Shown here in pieces: positions 35,600 to 47,467 of a stretch of DNA of 64,000 nucleotides; positions within the stretch are counted from its first letter, which is position 1; every line of letters begins with the position of its first letter. The stretch spans positions 126,449,203 through 126,513,202 of the forward strand of contig OY997588.1 in the NCBI GenBank assembly GCA_963921825.1, in the 5' to 3' direction. The DNA comes from Erodium maritimum (lineage: Eukaryota > Streptophyta > Magnoliopsida > Geraniales > Geraniaceae). The notes beneath the pieces are model-generated. The model did no database searches, was not told the origin of the DNA, and worked only from the letters and a program-made list of their open reading frames with translations. The translations under genes and the position numbers were made by a program.

Positions 35600-37299
35600 A
35601 TATAGTGAAGTTTTGTGTATGGTTTGCTACAAAATTCTATTACTAGTGGTTGAAAATAACCCGTTCCCTTATTTTTGCTCTCCATGGGAAACAATGTAAT
35701 TGTGTCAAAGGGTTCACAAAATTTTGTTTGTGGATTGAAGTCATTTTCTGAGATTTGGTTTATATAGTATTTATAGCGATTGAGATTAAAGATATTATCG
35801 GTCATATGGGAAGGACTCGTTCAAGACCCATCACCTTCAAAGTCATCCTTGTTGCTATCATCTTCAAAGTTATCCTTGTTGCTATCATCAATGAAGGTGA
35901 CTCTAGTGTGTGTTGTCTATTTGCCTTCGATAAGATGGTTTCTCCAAAACTAAGTAACATTTTTAACAGATGGTTTTCTTATTATTATTGTAATCCTGCC
36001 GACTACTCTTGTTCTCTTTCATTTTGAAAAGACATGATGAGTATTATTATATTAGGTCGTGGATGTTCTGCTCAAGTATTTGAGAAAAGGGTTAAAAGGA
36101 AATGTGGTAGCATGATGACTCAGAAGTGGAAACAAAGTAACATTAAGAAGCAACAACGACACCATCATGATTCATGCAGGTAAGAAGATGAACACAAGCC
36201 TAAAACGGGACAAGGACTTGTCTATTTGTTCTTAAATCAATGTGAAGAAGCTGTTGCTCACAGTAATTAGTTTGGCAAGTATCTGACAAGCAAATGGTTT
36301 GTTTTCTTTCACTAGTAACTACATAATAATTGAGGGTATGGACATTTATTGTAGCATTTCAGTGAAACAAAGAAGAAATGTGTATTCTTCAATAATTCAT
36401 GGATTTCTTGTTTTGTCAAGTGTAGAAGAGCAATGTTACCTATTTAACATCCTCTGCAATAATTACCTTGTTTTTAAAAAGGAGACTTCATATTCAAAAT
36501 TATTTTGCATATAAACAATAATAATGATTACATTTTTGTTTTGTTTGATATAACTTCAATGTTATTACATTATGGGATTTTGTTATTCGTATTTTTTCAT
36601 ACATAAATCAGTAATCCCATCTTCCCACAAACCATGAGGTAGATTTTGCTACATTTATTAACAGTATAAATTTTAGTGGTGTATGATTCATCTTTTAGAA
36701 TAAGTTTCTTACATGTAAGATTTGTAATGTATTTATCATAAAGCCAGTGTAGACAAATATATCCTTAATTATATAACTAATAAAACACATATCTTAATTA
36801 ACAAGGATTATTCACGGTAGCCCATGATATATTATTATTAGGAATATTTGAAATATATGAGGTGAACTATGCATATTTTACATTTTTTCAAAACATCCCC
36901 TAATTATTTTCTGCTTGTAAGTCCGCTAAAAATAACTTCATAAAAGTGTATATATAAGGTTTCCAAATCACAAAAAGTATACATGCAAGAGTTATCGTTA
37001 AAAATTACAAAACACGTATAATGTAAAAGGAAAAATAACCGTCATCTCCAAACTAAATTGAAATCATGTGACAATCAAATGATTAATTTCTGTTTAATAC
37101 AACAAATTTATCAATATAAAATAATTGAGGAATTTTATTTGCATAAAAACACTTCACCGTATAATTTTGAAATTATCTCTTATTATTATTATTAGTTTAC
37201 ACGTAACATTCCTTGGGTCTGATGTATACAGAAGGTAAGTTTTGCAATTTGTACTAAACTAGTGTATATTTGTGAAAAAAGTCATGAGCATTCAGCGAA
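35600..37299. other. AT-rich intergenic between PI4K gamma and tRNA-Lys
   Basis: No gene recognised. Two tandem copies of a 27-bp unit (tcaccttcaaagtcatcctt and seven more bases) lie at about 35831-35884. Other open frames are short and AT-driven. Confidence 0.5.
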
Positions 37300-37372
37300 G
37301 CCGTCTTAGCTCAGCTGGTAGAGCGCGTGGCTTTTAACCACGTGGTCGTGGGTTCGATTCCCACAGACGGCG
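37300..37372 (+). tRNA. tRNA-Lys(UUU)
   Basis: 73 nt and intronless. The acceptor stem gccgtct/agacggc (37300-37306 / 37365-37371) pairs perfectly, with discriminator G at 37372. D arm gctc/gagc; anticodon stem cgtgg/ccacg (37326-37330 / 37338-37342) with loop cttttaa and anticodon ttt at 37333-37335; T arm gtggg/cccac with loop ttcgatt. The internal A box (tagctcagctggtagagc) and B box (gggttcgattccc) are intact. A run of five T at 37381-37385 is the expected RNA polymerase III terminator. CCA is not encoded, as normal for nuclear tRNA genes. All key features are present, so it is probably functional. Confidence 0.97.
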
Positions 37373-37833
37373 CTCAGTTCTTTTTCACCTACCCTGCAGT
37401 GCCATTTTTCTTTACTCTACGGAGGCATAATTTTCCCCTCTGAATTAAATGGGCTATTTCTTTGTTCAGGTAAAATTATCTTTCCCTAAAAAATTTAATA
37501 ATCGTCCTCACACATGTTAATCATTTTTTGAGAAGCACACATGTTTATCATATTTACCACGAAATGGCCAAAAACATTTAAGCAAAAGAATTATATAATT
37601 AATTAACATAGAATAATAATAATAATCCATCTCAAATACATAGACGATTCTTTGGAGTCCAGAGTTTGGACAAGCCACTCTTTGAACATGTAACAAAATA
37701 CTACTGCTATGCAATGCAACAACATACACAGACAGAGTCACAGAGACATATATAACATGTTAAATAAGCAAAGAATAACGTTAAATTCAACTAATTAACC
37801 AGACACAGTGACGATGATAATTAGTATAAATAA
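37373..37833. other. Spacer downstream of tRNA-Lys
   Basis: Nothing recognised beyond the tRNA terminator. The right part probably holds the 3' UTR of the minus-strand glycosylase gene: on the minus strand, aataaa-like words occur around 37800-37830. Confidence 0.5.
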
Positions 37834-39083
37834 TCAAATGTGCCTCCAAGGTCTCTCAGCAAGCCTGACGCAATCCTCGTACCTGTAGCAATCCACCATA
37901 TGGTCAATGCTGAGGCCCGCAGCTTGCATGAAGGAGTAGACGATGACCGGCCCGACCAGCCTCATCCCTCTCCTCTGCAGGTCCTGGCTTATTGCCTCTG
38001 CCTTGGGCGTCCTCAGCGGCACGTTCCTCGGGTGCCTGTATCTGTTTATCACTGCCTTGTAGTTCACATACCCCCACATGTAGCTGCTCAATGATCCGTA
38101 GTCCTTCACTATCTGATTCATACAAATCCATCTCTTAGCAACAACAATACATATACATACCTTTGAGTGACTTGAGTACTACCTTCAATATGCACTTGGC
38201 ATTGTCCACTATGCTCCTCACTCTGCTCTCTGCTAGCATCATCCCCTTGTCTGCTGCGATTTCTTCTATCTCACTCTCACCCATCTTCGCAACCATGTTC
38301 GGATCAAACCCCGAAAATGCTTCTCTATGCACCAACTCATTGCTCAGTCAAATGACAAAACAGAGTATTACTTTTATAATGATACCATTTGTTACCTGAA
38401 GAGCTCTCTTCTTTTCACAATTTCAGTCCAATTGTAATCCATCAGCATGCCGGACAAGGCCAGCAGCTCGAACAATTTACTGTCCAGACAGATTCACAGG
38501 TTCAAGACTTGCATAATTCGTGAAATGTACTATGTTGTATTTGATCATTTGACTTACTTGTCATCGTAAACTGGAACCCCCCAGCACTCATCATGGAACG
38601 ACACGTAAGCCTCATCTGCATCAATATATCAGTGACTCAAGACACAGTATAAGAATTGGGAACAAGCACTCTACGGATAATAGTACTGCTATTACCACTG
38701 TTCTTTGTGATCCAATTGCACCTCCTCAGCTCACCATGACTTGAGTCATGGTCACAAGGGTGTTGCTGGGCAGTTTTAGCCGCCACAGCTTCTCTCCTGA
38801 CCCGTGGCGGCGACGGCGCTATGAGGCTGAGGGCCAGAGAGATCTTGTGGTCCAGATGGGAGCAGGAATGGTCAGTGAGGGAGGAGTCATTGGAGTTCTG
38901 AGAGAGGGAGAGGGAGAGAGAAGAGAAGGAGAGGGAAGAGGAGGTGGAGCTACTCCTCTGAAGCCCAATTGGGTATATCTTCTTCAGGTGTTTGGAGAGG
39001 AGGCTTTGGTTTGTGGGTTTCTCTTTCTCTCTCAAGTTTCTGGTCTTCTCCAACATGTGCCTCCTCACATCTCCTCTGGACAT
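37834..39083 (-). CDS. DNA-3-methyladenine glycosylase I-like protein (TAG family)
   Basis: Five exons on the minus strand: 39083-38696, 38615-38558, 38479-38396, 38324-38183 and 38112-37834. All introns are GT-AG and the phases agree, giving 316 residues. The first 115 residues are a basic, Ser-rich plant leader (SRGDVRRHMLEKTRNLREKE). The TAG fold follows: RRCNWITKNS, FHDECWGVPVYDDNKLFELL, DYNWTEIVKRRELF, VGPVIVYSFMQAAG. The four zinc ligands of E. coli TAG have clear equivalents: Cys122, His137, His295, Cys299. The catalytic-region Glu38 of E. coli is Ser158 here, while the following Trp is kept (Trp166); as far as I recall, plant homologues share this Ser. Family role: excision of alkylated bases, mainly 3-methyladenine, in the nucleus. 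An in-frame Met at 39107 is an alternative start, but 39083 fits plant homologues and lies sensibly below an attTATA-type box. Intact. Confidence 0.93.
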
Positions 39084-39120
39084 GGTGTGGAGGAGATACA
39101 CTAACACTTTCTTGATATAG

Positions 39121-39127
39121 ATTTATA
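39121..39127 (-). promoter_or_regulatory. Candidate TATA box of the glycosylase gene
   Basis: tataaat on the minus strand, about 38-44 bp upstream of the chosen start codon. If used, the leader would be very short, which argues against the upstream in-frame Met at 39107. Confidence 0.35.
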
Positions 39128-40723
39128 AGACTTGAAGATGGGCTGTGATGCATTGGAGAGCCATAAAAGGTGTTTTGGGGGTTTTATTGAACAAGGGTCA
39201 GCTATAGGACTAAAAATATGCATTTCTAGGAGTTGGTATTGGTAGGTGAAGTGTGAATCTAATCATGCCTTGCCATTTTGCACCTTAGGTTCTAAGCAAT
39301 ATACTATATTCTTGTAATTTGGTTCTGTCTACTCTATTCCATGTCTATTATGAACATGAACATGACAAAAATGTATAGTTTCTACCTTCTTGTATTATAA
39401 TTCCTCCAAGCCATGACAAACTTATCACTAAAAAAATGTACGTAGTTGATTTATGTGTACCTGACATACATATATACATATATAATTCAAGAGCATCATA
39501 TTCTTAATGACAAATACAATTGTCCATCAACATCTATTTGTTAATCAATCACCAAAATTTTATGATGGATCAACATATAACTACAAGTTTACTAATATTG
39601 TTTGATTCCATTGGCTCCAACAAATAATTCATGAGCTTTGAATTGTTCATCTCGAGATAAGGTTTGACATACTAAATATGACTACACTCGTCCTACCTAA
39701 TGTAAGTAAGCAATTAAAATGAACTAAGCATACATATTAGACAAAAAAGAGGAGGAAATGAGTAAAGAACTTGTTGAGATCTTGATATACCAACTACTAA
39801 TTCTTATACAAAGACGGTCAAACCCTACTCAAGGGGAGTTAGTTAGGGAGTCATTGCAAGACCTCGAGTGGTACATATACAGTTTTAGTATGTAGTTTGT
39901 ATCTTTGGTCCGACAATCAAAGTTCAAGTTACGATACTGATAATAAAAAGAAATTTTTGAAAAAGGCCTGACTATTTGATAAAGATGAGCACAACTTGTT
40001 TTATTATTTGTAATACAAAAATATGAAAGATGGTAAGGAAAAAGGTGGGGAATAGTAGGTGGTGATGGGAGCCCAAGAACTTAAAAGAAGGATCAAATGA
40101 TAAGAACATGTAGTTGTAGAGTTAGTCTCAATGCAAGTGGAAAATAGGGACACCATATATATGTAAATCTTAACTCCTACTCCTACACCCATCCCATTTG
40201 TTTTCGTTTTGAGACTTACCTTTGGCCTGCATAGACAGAGAAATTTCATCCATAATTTTCTGCTTTTGTCCTTCTTCCTTCTTCACCTCATGGTTTTGGA
40301 TTAAATAATGTTCACATACTCTCAACTTCTTATGCTCTTAATCATAATTAATCATTAATGCCACTGAGAGAGCATGTTTGATTCATATTTCTCGAAAAAG
40401 GACAATTATGTTAGAGACCACCCTTCAAATGTCCCACTTAGCATGAGTAAGATCACATTTTTAGGTGTCCGAAATATGTTGGCCGATAACGGTAGGTACT
40501 TTTGCGACTTCAAGGAACAAGTCATTTAGATTTCCATATCCATGTTAATGGAAGAGTACTCTTTATTACGAGACAATTTTTAAACGACCTAATTAATTCT
40601 TAATATGACCAACTAACCTAAGTAATTCAGTGATATATACATTCATATTCTCCTCTAGAAAAAACAATCATCACTAAATTAAGATGTTCTATATTACTAG
40701 AATGCTCTTGTTTGTAATTTTTT
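39128..40723. other. AT-rich intergenic, nothing recognised
   Basis: Upstream region of the glycosylase gene. Poly-purine and AT-rich stretches only; no transposon ends, repeats or RNA genes that I can support. Confidence 0.5.
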
Positions 40724-42579
40724 TTTTGAGGGGTTTCCCTTTTTTTTGGATCAGCAAGTTTTTTGTTTTATAAAAAAAATCATGTTTTCAAAATGAAAAC
40801 ATGGCAATGAGAAGAACCCCCCATAACAAGGTACAAACAGGAGCAAACCCGAAGGCTTCTCGAACCAGTGAAAACAAAGGCCTATCTATCCAAAATTTTC
40901 TACCTTGAAGTACAACAGAGGAACGGAGAAGGGTCTAACATGTTCCTATACCCAAAAACTAACAATGCAGCAACTACACCAACAATGACAAAATCAACAA
41001 CAACCAAAAGAGAACAAACTGAGTCTAGAAACTCTGATTCCACCACCTTGAAGAGCAGGAATAGTAACAAACGGAGTCTGATATCTGATTTTCCAACCTT
41101 GAAGTCCATAAGAAAAACACAACAGAAGGATCTGCCAACCCAAGCAGCACGATCAACCCAAGCCGCAACCAGGAGCTCCGAGGAAACCCGCAACCCCCAA
41201 ACACAACTCATGCCTCCACATAACTCAACCGAAACTTCCAACATGCCAAAGGACCAAAATGGCGCCTCCAATCCGGCCAACACCAGAATACCCAAGAGGG
41301 GGCCGGGACAAAACAACCTCTAACCTCAAAACTAACACTAAATCCCCAAGATTCCAAAACAAAAAATTCTTCAGCAAAAGCCCAAGGATAAACACTTCAC
41401 GCCGGCTAACACCGCCCGTGAAGCCCCATCCACAAGGGGTATGGGGAAAGGAAGACTAATTGGAAGAGAATCTGGGGTCAAAGTAAAGAAGAGAGGAAGA
41501 AGAAGTAAAGTAACCATACCTAACAGGTCCGACAACTCAAATCTAAGGAAGCTCGGATAGGGAGGAGGCACGAACTGACCTGCACGACTCCGTCCCAGAG
41601 AAGAGCCACCAGCCGCGTCACCTTCACAACAAAACCCAAAGCTTCCCACGAAGTAAGAGAGGCAGCCCAACAAGTACCCAACCAAGAGGAGAACGGGACA
41701 GTAAAGCAGCACAAGAGGAACCCCCAAAAGAGAAGACCCGAGACGCCCCTACCAAGCCCATCTCCACTGTGGATCTCAGAGAGAAACACCTCCCACATGA
41801 GGAAAAGAAGACTCGACGGAGACGCCCAAAGAAGTCTCAGGCTAGGAGAAGCCGAAGGGCCAAAGAGCCAAGTCTAACGAAGGAAGAACGACGAACCAGG
41901 GAAGGTAAAAGACCCAAGAAAGAAGAAAACACCAAAACCCCCAAATCTGACCCCCAAAGAACTCAAAACTAGACCCAACCCTAGCCCACGATGACACCAC
42001 CAACACTCACCACCGGACACAGCCGGAAAAAACCACAATAAAGCACTGAAGGAAGAGGGAGGAACCGGAAATCAAACCCTCAAGAAGTAGAACTGAAGAC
42101 AGAGGCACCGGTCGGTGACAAATCCCTCCCCCAAATGAGAAAACCGACTGGATCTGAGGCCATTAACACCAAAACAGTGAGAAAAAGCCTCCCACACTCA
42201 GACCGATCGGAACTTTGTCGGCGATGAGGAATAAGCCACCGAAAAGAGAAAAAAAAAACAGAGGGAGAGGAGAAACAACGAAGCAAACAAGCGAGAGGAA
42301 GGAGAAGAAGACAACGATGATCTCATGGCCGAGGCCATCGCCGTCGACGGAGAGGAGGAAAAACCATAACAGGTCACCAAACTAACAGATCTGAAAAAAG
42401 AACAACAGATCCGAGACGAGGAGGAGGAATAGAAGGGGATGACATCACCGACGGCTTCCCAAACGGCCAAAATGACATGGAAAGCCGTCAGCGGCCACTA
42501 GGGTTACACAAGAAGAAGACGGGTTAGAGAGCGTTTAGAGAGAGTTTTTTTTTCGGTTTCTTTTGAGGGGTTTCCCTTT
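40724..42579 (-). mobile_element. LINE-type retroposon with 19-bp TSD, nested in another LINE tail
   Basis: The duplication ttttgaggggtttcccttt lies at 40724-40742 and 42561-42579. The T-run after 40742 is the poly(A) tail of a minus-strand element of 1.82 kb. Its 5' end, read from 42560, gives a Ser/Phe-rich frame (42470-42198, MAVWEAVGDV) and then Pro/Ser/Leu-rich broken frames to 41371. No reverse transcriptase. Directly outside the right copy, gtcctctatttttaatgtaa leads to cctgataaaaaaag at about 42626-42637, which looks like the 3' tail of a plus-strand LINE into which this one inserted. Confidence 0.75.
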
Positions 42580-42638
42580 GTCCTCTATTTTTAATGTAAA
42601 GGGGAGGTTCAATGAATTTATTTCCTGATAAAAAAAGT

Positions 42639-42883
42639 CACTACATCAAGAAGTTACTTATCCGACGAAATGAAAATCATTGGTCGGTAATTAAAGTTTT
42701 ATTACTGATCGAAACTATTAACTTCGGTAATGTTACAAATTATCAATCCTAAATACATTCTGGTCGGTAATGAAAGCTTCATTACCGACTGAACATAAAT
42801 TTGGTCGGTAATGAAAGTTTCATTACCATCAAAATGTATGTAGTTAGTGATGCAGTTCAGATTGAAGACGCAATGATGTAGTA
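42639..42883. mobile_element. Possible small CACTA-derived element
   Basis: Starts cactacatca and ends tgatgtagta, an inverted repeat with one mismatch. Between them the motif ggtcggtaatgaaag recurs with attacc inversions, like the subterminal repeats of En/Spm (CACTA) elements. The flanking trinucleotides (agt, ctt) do not match, so the end call is weak. Confidence 0.45.
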
Positions 42884-43369
42884 CTTAGAGAACCTGAAAA
42901 TGCGTCAGTGTTCGAATCCGACAAAACCTTAGCATTTTTGGGGTGAAACGGGCTCCCGAGCAAAACTCATCTATAATCGACGATGTTTTTCGGCCATCCG
43001 AGGTCATCTGGAGGGGCAAATTCGTATTTTTTGAGTCAGGACGTTTATTTCTTTTTTGTTTTAGGGTTTTGATATTTTTTTATTCATATTAGGACTTTGG
43101 GGTTTAGTTTTCTATATAAGCACTTGAGGCTTTGATTGTAAATCAGATTTTAGGAAATAATAAACAAAAACGAGTTCAATACTCAACTATGTTGTTCGAT
43201 ATTCTTTATGAATCAACAAATTCGATAAAGAATTCACTTTCCGCTACGCACTCCACATTGCAATATGTCCATTTTACTTTTCCAATTCCTATACTATACG
43301 GGAACTTATTTTAGAAATAATTGTAAAAAATAATCCTCAAATATTCAATTTTTACAACTTTTATCCTTG
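42884..43369. other. Spacer, nothing recognised
   Basis: AT-rich. A short plus-strand frame at 43132-43314 has no recognisable domain. Confidence 0.45.
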
Positions 43370-45032
43370 ACTAACCATAGAAAAACTCTCTCGACCTGAG
43401 AGCCTACCCTAGCCCTAACCCAGCCTGCGCCGCCGCTATGAAGCTCCCTTCTGTCGCTGTTGCTGCTGCTGCTCCGCCTGGGTCTGTCGGATTCGCCGTC
43501 CCTATGTTTGCTTTTCCCATTTAGTTGACCGCGCCTGGTGCGGGGTTTAACTACGGTTGGGAATGGCTGGCTTTTCCACAACCCTCGCCGCCTCTCCCTC
43601 TTCCCACCCCTTTTGTGCAATTGGTGACCCCTACCCCGATTGTCATACCTTCTCTACCGGATTCGTCTGGAATCCCTCCTCTGCCTGACCTGCAATTCCT
43701 ACCAAACCCACCCTCTTCTCTCCCACATACCTCGCCCTGGCCTCCTCTTTCGGCAACCTCTAAGACTCGGGGTTCGGTTCCGCTGGGATCACCCGGATTT
43801 TCTGCTCCGCGAGGATCGCCCACTAGCCCCCGGGTGCTATCTGGATGACTTCGCCTCCAAGTTACCGTTCCTCTCCTCGGGAGCCGAACCGTAGCATGCA
43901 CTCAGGGATCACTGTCTCTAAGACCTCGCCCTGGTGCCTAGGGCGCTTGCCACCCAAGCTAGGGTTCCACCATCGCCAATGTCGCTGTGGCGTCACACTC
44001 CACATCTGCTACCTGGGGTGGATGCTGTAAGGGCTATGGCTCGGTTCTCGCAAGGAACCCCGAGAGTGGGAGTACACGGCATACACTAGGTTCACGAGGG
44101 TTAGGAATCATCGCGAATATTTGATTCGCGATCGGTATGGGGAGCGGAATGTCATGGTTGAGACCTCTTCCATGACTGCTCTTCGTAGTTGGACTTGGCA
44201 GCGGACAAGGGTGTGGGTTCCCCCTGATGGGTTTAATCCCGCCCCTACCCACAGGAGAGATGGCTTCCGGGTCTCGGTGGTCCGACCGCGACCCCATGAG
44301 GCATCTAGTGGAGGGGGAGCTTCCCTAGACGGGGAATGGGAGGATACTAACCCGATCCCGCTGACAATGGACTCGTTACCTATTACTGAATCACTTTGGG
44401 GGAGGGGACCTGGTGTAACAATGGACCCGGTACCTAATCAGGGTCCCCGTGCTCTATCGGAAAAGCCAGGCACCTGTGGGTGGTCCAGCCCCCACACCCT
44501 GGCTTTTGTACACACGAAGATTCGGTGGTCGGCGGGTGGGAACAAGCTCTCTGCTGAGTACACCACTGATCCCTCGTCCCTAGGAAGCGGTGGGATGAGC
44601 GGCCGAAGAGCTGTTGAAGTACAAGCGACCCGGGCTAGGGGACGAGCAGCTATTGGAGGGCGGAGGAAGGAGCCGTCTGCATCTAGTTGGGGAGATAAGT
44701 CACATGCGGAGAAGAAGCCCCGCCAGGGGGATGAGGCTATGCCTAAGCATCAGGGACTGGCCCTGGGCGGGGTCCCTAGTCGATGCTTTGCGTCCCACCT
44801 TCACCGTTACCGTCGAGGTCTCTGATCTCTGGTACCCTGTTCCCCCCACCCGTTTTCTGTCCTTGCCCTTAGGGCGCCAATTCAAAACTGTCAAGGACGG
44901 TTCTACTGTGAAAAGAATATCAAACATTCTTAAATGTTCTTGCCTTGTTCTTATGGTCAGAGAGTCTTGATGCACCTTAATGTCATTACATAGTTTAATT
45001 AATGAAATCTGCACCTTTTGCTAAAAAAAACA
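43370..45032 (+). mobile_element. LINE-type retroposon, ORF1-like only
   Basis: GC-rich island ending in a plus-strand tail (taatgaaatctgcaccttttgct and then eight A, 45023-45030). The 5' end near 43370-43400 reads ctctctcgacc..aaccctag-like leader sequence. A frame at 44121-44825 (234 codons) is Gly/Arg/Pro-rich and includes RDRYGERNVM and TWQRTRVWVPPDGFNP; I recognise it only as ORF1-like. No reverse transcriptase. A matching duplicated target was not found, so the 5' limit is approximate. Confidence 0.5.
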
Positions 45033-45597
45033 TGCTACTTGTGATTAATTGACAAGCCCGGGTGGATTAGAGTAGCATGAGCCATAAGGGAGTACTTTAT
45101 TATACGTTAGTGTGAAAAACTTGTCTTCTACTGTTAAAATAGGTAACCGATAATATTCTTTGGGTCTTAGGATGTGACCTTTGTCTATATATTATGTATG
45201 TGCAGGAGAAACCTTCAAGCGTCATTTGACCTTTTTTTCTAGGGAAAATTTCAGTATAATACCTTGCCAAACATTTAATTTCAGTATAATATCCTGACAA
45301 ATTATTTTTGCACTTTCATACCTAAACCAAACATTTAATTTCACTTTGGTACCCAACCGTTAACACTCTGTTAGTTTGGATGGAAAAAGTTAAAAAAGAC
45401 CATAATACCCCTAACTATTACTCAAATTTTCAAACTCACGCCATTAACTCAGAACTTAAAAATAAGTGAAATGACAATAATATCCTCCATTGTTAGGGTA
45501 TTAAAATGAAAATTTAATTATTTTTAAAATAAAATCAGTTTTTTTTTATAAATTCAGTTTTTATTTATGAAAATTATTTTTATTTAAAAAAAACCTT

Positions 45598-47467
45598 AAA
45601 ATCATTTTTTTAATTAATGATATAATTCCTCGTAAGGCAATGACTTCGGTTGGCCGGAATATTTTTCCAGTAAGTTCGAGGAGGAGTTGTTGTCTTTGTC
45701 TTCTTTTGGTGCAGTTTTGCTATCTCTTTATAGAGATTACCGTGCAATATTCACAACCAAAGTAAGGCAAGAGTTTCGGGAGAAGGTAACACATCCGGCC
45801 AAGGCTCAAGCAAAGGTTAAGGTGCATCCGGCTAAGGTGCATGTAAAGAAGGTCCAATCCAAGCCAGAAGCAGCTTCGCTTTTGCGAACGGAGGAGTAGG
45901 CCAGAACTGTTCCAGGGACGGAAAAGATCGGCTCAGACGACGTGGACAAGGGGAAGCTCTTCCTATACAACTTGCCATATGGTTCGTCTGAAGATTGGGT
46001 ACGCAATGCACTTGTCCCCTTCGGTGAAATCGTTACCGTCTCGTTGCCGAAAAGAGCAAACCGCCATGGCTACTACTTCGGTTTTATCACGTTCAGAAGC
46101 AGGGACTCGGCACAGCAGGTCATTGAGACTTTTAATGGCTTCACATTGAACGGGTACAAGCTTTTCATTGCGTTTGCTCACCCCTGAAAGAGTGGTTCTT
46201 CTTCGACGACTTCCCCTGTTTTACAGGCTCAAAAACAGAGCAAGCCCATGGAGGGATCGCAGGTGAATCTGGAGGTCGAATCTGACGAAAAACACGACAA
46301 CAGCTCGACCCCGGTTTGTGTCGTCTCTGGTGAGCAAGATCACGGCGTCGACACATCTTCTCCGAGCGACGAGCAATCTCCCGACGCCGGTACGATCTCT
46401 CGGAGGATTTCTCGGCAGGTTTTGATTGCAGCCGATTCACCGGATCGTTTGGAGATCAATCCCGGGATTTCGGCGATTCTTTCCTCTTCTGTTTTGCGAT
46501 CAAATCGTCGCGAGGAGGCCCGTGATTCGCGTTCAATCACTGAAAGTCGCGAGGATGAAGGAGGTATACAACGCGCTCACTTGGGAAATGGGTCGGTTTC
46601 TGTCGTAGGCCCAGTTTCATTTGGTTCTGGTGTAGCTAACGGGCCTATTGGTCTTGGTGTAGCTAACAATCCCATTGGTTCTGGCCCAGTTAAGTAACAA
46701 AATCATGATTCAGTAGAGGCTGGTTTTGGGGTAGTGCTGCCAAGTGGTGGCCCAGGTTCAGGTGCCCAGAAGTCGGCCAATAATCCGAGCTTGTTTGACA
46801 TTTTTAAACGCATCGATAATGATTTGGGCCCGACAGTTGATGTGGGATCGGGTCCAGTCACGCAGGTCATTCAGCCTCGGAATGGAGAACCAATTTTGGA
46901 AAGCGGGTTGCAAGGTAGTCCGTGGAAGGACATTCTTCTGAGTAAAAAAAGTATTCCCGTAGAGGTTCCAAAGAAACGTGGGCGTCCAAAAAACGGATAG
47001 CCAAAAAAGACAGTTCCTCCAACTGTCTTTTACCAGACCAGAGCCAGAACTTCGGCTGTTAAAAGGGATCCTGCGGGAAGCTTCATTATTGATATTGCTA
47101 CACAAAGTAACGACGGAACGTGGAGTTTTAGCATGCGATTTGTGAAAAAGGTTCGTGCCAACTACCTAGGTTTTGAATCCCCACAGCAGGTTGAGGTGGA
47201 GGAGGATGTCGAGGATAGCGAGATTGAGGTTATGAATCCTGTTTCGGTTTCTAACCGATTTCTCTGCTTGAATCCGGATAGAAAGTAGGCTAGGAGGGCG
47301 GTGCTCTGTTTAGTTTGCCCCTGTTCTGTTATTGGTTTTTGTTGGCTTTATGCTTGTATCGGTTTGGGAAAAAGGACTTTTTAAGGATTGTTTTTGCTTC
47401 GTTTTACTTTCTTGTAGAACGTTTTCCTAATAAAATCTCTTCGCTTATCAAAAAAAATCATTTTTTT
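45598..47467 (+). mobile_element. ORF1-only LINE nested in the MULE arm
   Basis: A 14-bp duplication, aaaatcattttttt, lies at 45598-45611 and 47454-47467. The plus-strand tail cttatcaaaaaaa lies just before the right copy. 1.84 kb. It carries an RRM-containing frame and a downstream disordered ORF1 tail, then goes straight to the 3' end with no ORF2. The tail motif SPWKDILLSKK near 46920-46950 is matched by SPWKEVLLKPL in the 55.2-kb element. Confidence 0.8.
45942..47287 (+). pseudogene. LINE ORF1 with RRM, broken
   Basis: 45942-46187 encodes an RNA recognition motif: KLFLYNLPYGSSEDWV (RNP2-like), then HGYYFGFITFRS (RNP1-like) and NGFTLNGYKLFIAFAHP. A stop at 46185 follows the RRM. Then come 46248-46697 (Ser/Gly-rich, disordered), 46734-47000 with SPWKDILL and RGRPKNG, and a final segment reading VRANYLGFE and RFLCLNPDRK, ending at 47288. 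Known plant L1 ORF1 proteins place a DUF4283-type domain after the RRM; I do not see it here, so an internal deletion is likely. The family binds the element's RNA. Non-functional because of stops. Confidence 0.75.

Noticed and set aside
37904..38131. 75-codon alternative frame over the last glycosylase exon
   Set aside because: Overlapping frame of a well-supported exon, with no family match.
38748..39104. 118-codon plus-strand frame opposite the glycosylase first exon
   Set aside because: Antisense shadow; the minus strand carries a five-exon gene with consistent splice phases and family motifs.
39083..39107. Upstream in-frame Met at 39107 as the glycosylase start
   Set aside because: The segment MLVYLLHT does not fit the usual plant N-terminus, and it lies only about 14 bp below a candidate TATA box.
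44121..44825. 234-codon plus-strand open frame as a host gene
   Set aside because: It is biased in composition, has no known domain, lies in a poly(A)-ended repeat-like block with competing frames on both strands, and has no gene-like flanks.
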